NCBI GenBank assembly: GCA_963693305.1
Contig: OY855908.1
Location: forward strand, 33,189,805-33,253,804
DNA: 64,000 nt
Direction of reading: 5' to 3'
From: Meandrina meandrites
Lineage: Eukaryota > Cnidaria > Anthozoa > Scleractinia > Meandrinidae
Below the pieces are notes generated by a model that ran no database searches, was not told where the DNA came from, and saw only the letters and a list, made by a program, of their open reading frames with translations. Position numbers and translations under genes: made by a program. Position 1 is the stretch's first letter, and each line of letters opens with the position of its first letter. Shown here piece after piece: positions 63,581 to 64,000 of the stretch.

Positions 63581-64000
63581 TAAAATTTCTTTGTCTAAGT
63601 CCACTGCTGATCCTGATCTGCACAAAGATCCAGCTACTTTTGGCTCCTGTTTGTTGAAATGGTTGCATACATGGTTTACAAAGTCATTGGCGTGAAATGT
63701 TTGTTTGTCCCAGTTTATAGACAAATACTATATGTCAGGTAGTGGTACCAAATCACACGTATAAAATTTAGGTTAAGAAACAGTATTTATATTTTCGTAT
63801 TTTTCTTCTCAGTATTAGCCGCAGGGATCGGGGAATGAATCGCGAGAGACCTGGACGCTAGCGCAAAACGAAAGATGCGAGGGGGTAGAGGGCGGGGAAC
63901 GAAAAATCTTTTTCCATGCAATAGTTTTCGAATAAATTATCGGCCAGTAACAAAGATGGTAAAAACATAATTCTTATAATTGTAAGCCTAATTTAAAGCA
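63581..64000. other. Right edge, no gene recognised
   Basis: AT-rich sequence with a short purine-rich block near 63870-63900. The - strand frame at 63410-63724 is antisense to the Penelope-like 3' end and is not taken as a gene. Confidence 0.4.

Noticed and set aside
63410..63724. 104-codon - strand frame
   Set aside because: Antisense to the Penelope-like 3' terminal motifs; no domain recognised.

Overview
This is a eukaryotic, AT-rich window with spliced genes (GT-AG introns), long gene-free stretches and many degraded transposons. The proteins and the repeat landscape fit a cnidarian, most likely an anthozoan such as a stony coral. That placement is inferred from a Distal-less gene, NK-like homeobox genes with short introns, an ABCC4-type transporter, and LINE, Penelope and MITE debris. 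No bacterial-style operons, rRNA genes or CRISPR arrays are visible.

Layout. An NK-like homeobox gene with an EH1 repressor motif lies on the + strand at 2424-3918 (two exons). A Distal-less (Dlx) gene lies on the - strand at 32986-34118 (two exons). A second EH1/NK-like homeobox gene, clearly a paralogue of the first, lies on the - strand at 48055-51045 (two exons). An ABCC4/MRP4-like ABC transporter of seven recognisable coding exons (1273 codons) lies on the - strand at 52858-60301. The three homeobox genes are the only genes recognised in the first 52 kb, so this is a small ANTP-class homeobox cluster with Dlx in the middle and two sister NK-like genes on either side. The long gene-free stretches between them are candidate regulatory DNA.

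Between the first homeobox gene and Dlx sits an accessory block: LINE fragments (about 10.96-11.48 kb and 12.61-13.90 kb), then a 6.8-kb element at 16881-23689. That element has a split-direct-repeat architecture, A(57 bp) - spacer - B(102 bp) overlapping A(57 bp) - 6.4 kb interior - B(102 bp), and begins and ends with TAG on the + strand. Read on the - strand this is the A1-interior-B1A2-B2 plan of Ngaro/PAT-type (DIRS-order) tyrosine-recombinase retrotransposons. The interior has no recognisable reverse transcriptase or recombinase and instead holds a minisatellite of roughly 25 units. This is the most unusual structure in the window. Inverted-repeat (MITE-like) elements follow at 24.6 and 26.3 kb, with others at 45.6, 46.5 and 62.4 kb.

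The ABCC4 introns carry further insertions: a 556-bp fold-back built from two inverted Penelope-like 3' ends, a tRNA-derived SINE and a tetranucleotide microsatellite. A decayed copy of the gene's own 3' end lies just downstream of its stop. The right edge (62.1-63.6 kb) is a nest of repeats ending in a truncated Penelope-like reverse transcriptase.

Gene models were joined by hand from splice signals, reading phase and protein similarity known from memory. UTRs and transcription starts are not determined.
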